From positions 26,032,173 through 26,096,172 of the forward strand of contig OZ017798.1 in NCBI GenBank assembly GCA_963969395.1: a DNA stretch of 64,000 nucleotides, written 5' to 3'. The notes below the pieces were generated by a model. The model was given only the letters and a program-made list of their open reading frames with translations. It made no database searches and was not told the DNA's origin. Source of the DNA: Pseudoscleropodium purum (Eukaryota; Streptophyta; Bryopsida; Hypnales; Brachytheciaceae). Below, piece by piece: positions 62,001 through 64,000 of the stretch (position 1 is its first letter; each line of letters starts with the position of its first letter). The position numbers and the translations under genes are program-made.

Positions 62001-62380
62001 ATTTTTTTCTTAATGTGTGAGATTTTGGCTACCATCAATTTCTTACATGTCACTAATGGAATGATTAATAACCTCTTTAAGAACTTCCAACTTTTTAGTG
62101 TGAATTCTTTGTAAGATTTAATTTTTTAGGTCTTGCATAATAGAAAATATTATGGTTGCTTTAGGTGAGTAAGATGAGCATTGTGGATCCAAATTTTGTT
62201 GGTTGTGAGGTAGTTTACAAACTCCTTTAGGCCATGATGCACTTAACACTTCAAAAATTGTTGGCAAATTTATACTTTATTGAAAAAATATAATTTCAAT
62301 TGCTCTCCTTGTTTCTCACACTTATCTTTACATGGAAAAAAATTTGAAAACTTTAGTAACACTATGAAACCAAACTCCTA
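56020..62380. other. Gene-free AT-rich stretch
   Basis: No coding motifs are recognised over about 6.3 kb. Short aacatctaaatgtct words repeat near 58210-58330, and purine-rich GA tracts lie near 59480-59600. I found no element with matching ends. Confidence 0.5.
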
Positions 62381-62389
62381 ATTCTGTCC

Positions 62390-64000
62390 GTCACAGGCTG
62401 TTTTACCTTAGTAAAAGCTCCAAAAAAATCCCCAATACTGCAAGTTTTGGACTTAGTACAGGTCAGATTCAAGTCCAGAGAGGTCAGAATTTGTCAAACG
62501 GAGCGAAATTTTAGAAACGCTGTGCTGGTCTGCTAGAGCCCTCCCTTGTCCTTTTATTATCTGCCGTGGCAGAAAGGGATTTGCACTCCCTGGAGGCGCA
62601 ATGGGAACTGGCAGCTGACCGTCTGGATAAGAGAACTTGGATTCCAACATGGCCCACCAATCTCTCGCACTCTCCGTCTTTCAGTCCCCAATCTCTCTCT
62701 CGTTGTTGTCTAGGACATTCAAGCTTGTGCAGCTCATCACTTGCGACATCAATTCGCAGTCCCCTGCTTGGTGGCCTTCAAATCGTCAACCTTTGCAGTT
62801 CTTTATAGAGCTTTCGCTGATGAGTTGTGAAAAATTCCGGAAGTGGCTGTTCTTCGATCCTTCAATTGCCGTAGGGATCGAGGACGCCTTCTGGGTGGGC
62901 TGGTAGCAATGCGAATGGGAGGCGGGGACTTTCAAATGGTCGCTGTTTCTTGAGTGTTGGCGGAGGGTGGGGTCCAAGAGCTCTCCTTTTGGTTGTTCCG
63001 AAGTGAGTGAGAATTTCCATTGCGATCGTCGTTTGGGTCTTGTCTGATGGTTTGATGACTTTCGTTTGGTTTGGTGTGTGTGTGAAGGCTGGATTGTCTG
63101 TGTTGGAGAGATCGAACCCTAATAAGGGTTGAAGGGTTTGGGCACGTGAAGCTCCTTTTATGTTCGAATGCCTGATTCGTGTGGATTGTACTGTAGGGTC
63201 GGAGCCATGGCGTATTCTTGCTCGGCAGTGGGGCTTGTTGCGTGTGAGCCTCTGCAGGTGAGCCTTCACTCGGTTCCGTGTGCTTTGATTTCAAGCATTG
63301 TAAATGACTTGAAGAAACTCTTGTTACGATTCAGGGTAGTATCAGAGAATTCTAGGTTGAGGATACTGTTTGTGTTTAGTTTAGGCAGGTTAGCCAATAT
63401 GTGGGAGTGTGCTTTCATTAGGAGATCATGCAATCGAGCTCACTGGAGAGATCAGTTTGGATATTACTTGAGATTGAAATGTTATCACTCTGTACGAATT
63501 TCTTATGCAATCATTCGATGTGGGATGCTGAAGACCACTATTGAAGGGATAGTAGACAATCATTTTCATTTAAAGATTGGTGGGAATAGTTGTCTAGCTA
63601 ATCAAGCTTATACCACTTGCTAATTGAAGGTCACCCGAATGTATGAATAGATGAGTTGTTGTTGGGAACGGGGTCGGTCAAGAGGAGACAAGATCGGTTC
63701 CCTAAATGTTTTTGTATCTTCTAGCTTTTTTTATTTTATATTTTATACACAGTATCTTCTAGCTTACAATGCATACTGCAGATCTCCAGAAAGTGCACCA
63801 ACAGTAAAAACGAGAGTCATGAGCGGACGGGGATCATGGCTTTGGCCCCAATCAACAAATTTCGAAGTAGGCCAAAGTTTGGTGCAAGCCAGTTCTCTGG
63901 TGTGAGGAGATGGGAAGCGGGAGGGCTTCGGGGATCTCCATCAACGAAAGTAGAGATGGTGCGTCGACCTCTTCTTAGAGGGAATTCTTCGAAACTAGTG
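62390..64000 (+). other. Second gene-like segment, related to the MYND gene leader
   Basis: Base composition rises sharply at about 62.4 kb, as it does at 11.95 kb. The part 63340-63680 aligns with 13290-13620 in the same order: gaggatac-gtttg, then ggagagat, tatcac, gaatttcttatgcaatcatt, then tatgaatagatg-gttg. It is most simply the 5' leader of a paralogous gene running off the right edge, or a pseudogene copy. No MYND coding sequence is present within the window. Confidence 0.55.
63208..63257 (+). CDS. Possible first coding exon of the second gene-like segment
   Basis: An ATG in a strong plant start context (gccATGGcg) opens a 17-codon stretch reading MAYSCSAVGLVACEPLQ. It ends at a good 5' splice site, CAG|GTGAGC at 63257/63258. 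It lies upstream of the segment shared with the MYND gene leader. The product is unknown, and this could equally be an upstream open frame. Confidence 0.25.

Noticed and set aside
62453..63294. Minus-strand open frames of 65-135 residues at the right edge
   Set aside because: Low-complexity His/Pro/Thr-rich products opposite the apparent direction of the gene-like segment.

Overview
The window is a stretch of plant nuclear genome. It is AT-rich, very gene-poor and packed with nested, decayed transposable elements typical of a large genome. Evidence for a plant is a Ty1-copia element primed by initiator tRNA-Met, plus PIF/Harbinger, CACTA and hAT elements, a MYND-finger gene with a spliced-looking 5' leader, and stop codons that look like cytosine-deamination products. 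A gymnosperm-like genome would fit, but the sequence alone does not prove it.

Layout. 1-11.9 kb is AT-rich repeat sequence with a CACTA-type foldback MITE (6621-6839). 11.95-15.3 kb is the one convincing host gene, a MYND zinc-finger protein (CDS 13809-14669) with a long leader. 15.3-28 kb is repeats: two GC-rich hAT MITEs (17779-18009 and 19302-19628), a ~175-bp tandem repeat (18161-18890), and a large array of short hairpins (25.9-27.4 kb). 28019-38238 is a 10,220-bp hAT transposon bounded by a perfect 8-bp target-site duplication (GTGGTAGT) and 10-bp inverted termini (CAGGGTTGAC). 45.3-46.1 kb is a broken PIF/Harbinger transposase. 46655-55892 is a decayed Ty1-copia element holding four later insertions; removing them leaves about 5.06 kb with two ~198-bp LTRs. 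62.4-64.0 kb is a second GC-elevated, gene-like segment whose 63.3-63.65 kb part resembles the leader of the MYND gene.

The main discovery is the 10.2-kb hAT element. It carries a BED/hAT transposase gene on the plus strand, with a long acidic C-terminal region, and an oppositely oriented intronless gene for a protein kinase-like protein that keeps its catalytic Lys, HxD, Asn and Asp residues. Its ends are GC-rich, CGTCCG-repeat sequence in an otherwise AT-rich region. Five 230-330 bp GC-rich MITEs in the window have the same two ends and 8-bp target duplications, so they look like internal-deletion derivatives. One of them has inserted into the parent. Both genes in this copy are broken by stops and frameshifts, so this copy is dead; working copies may exist elsewhere.
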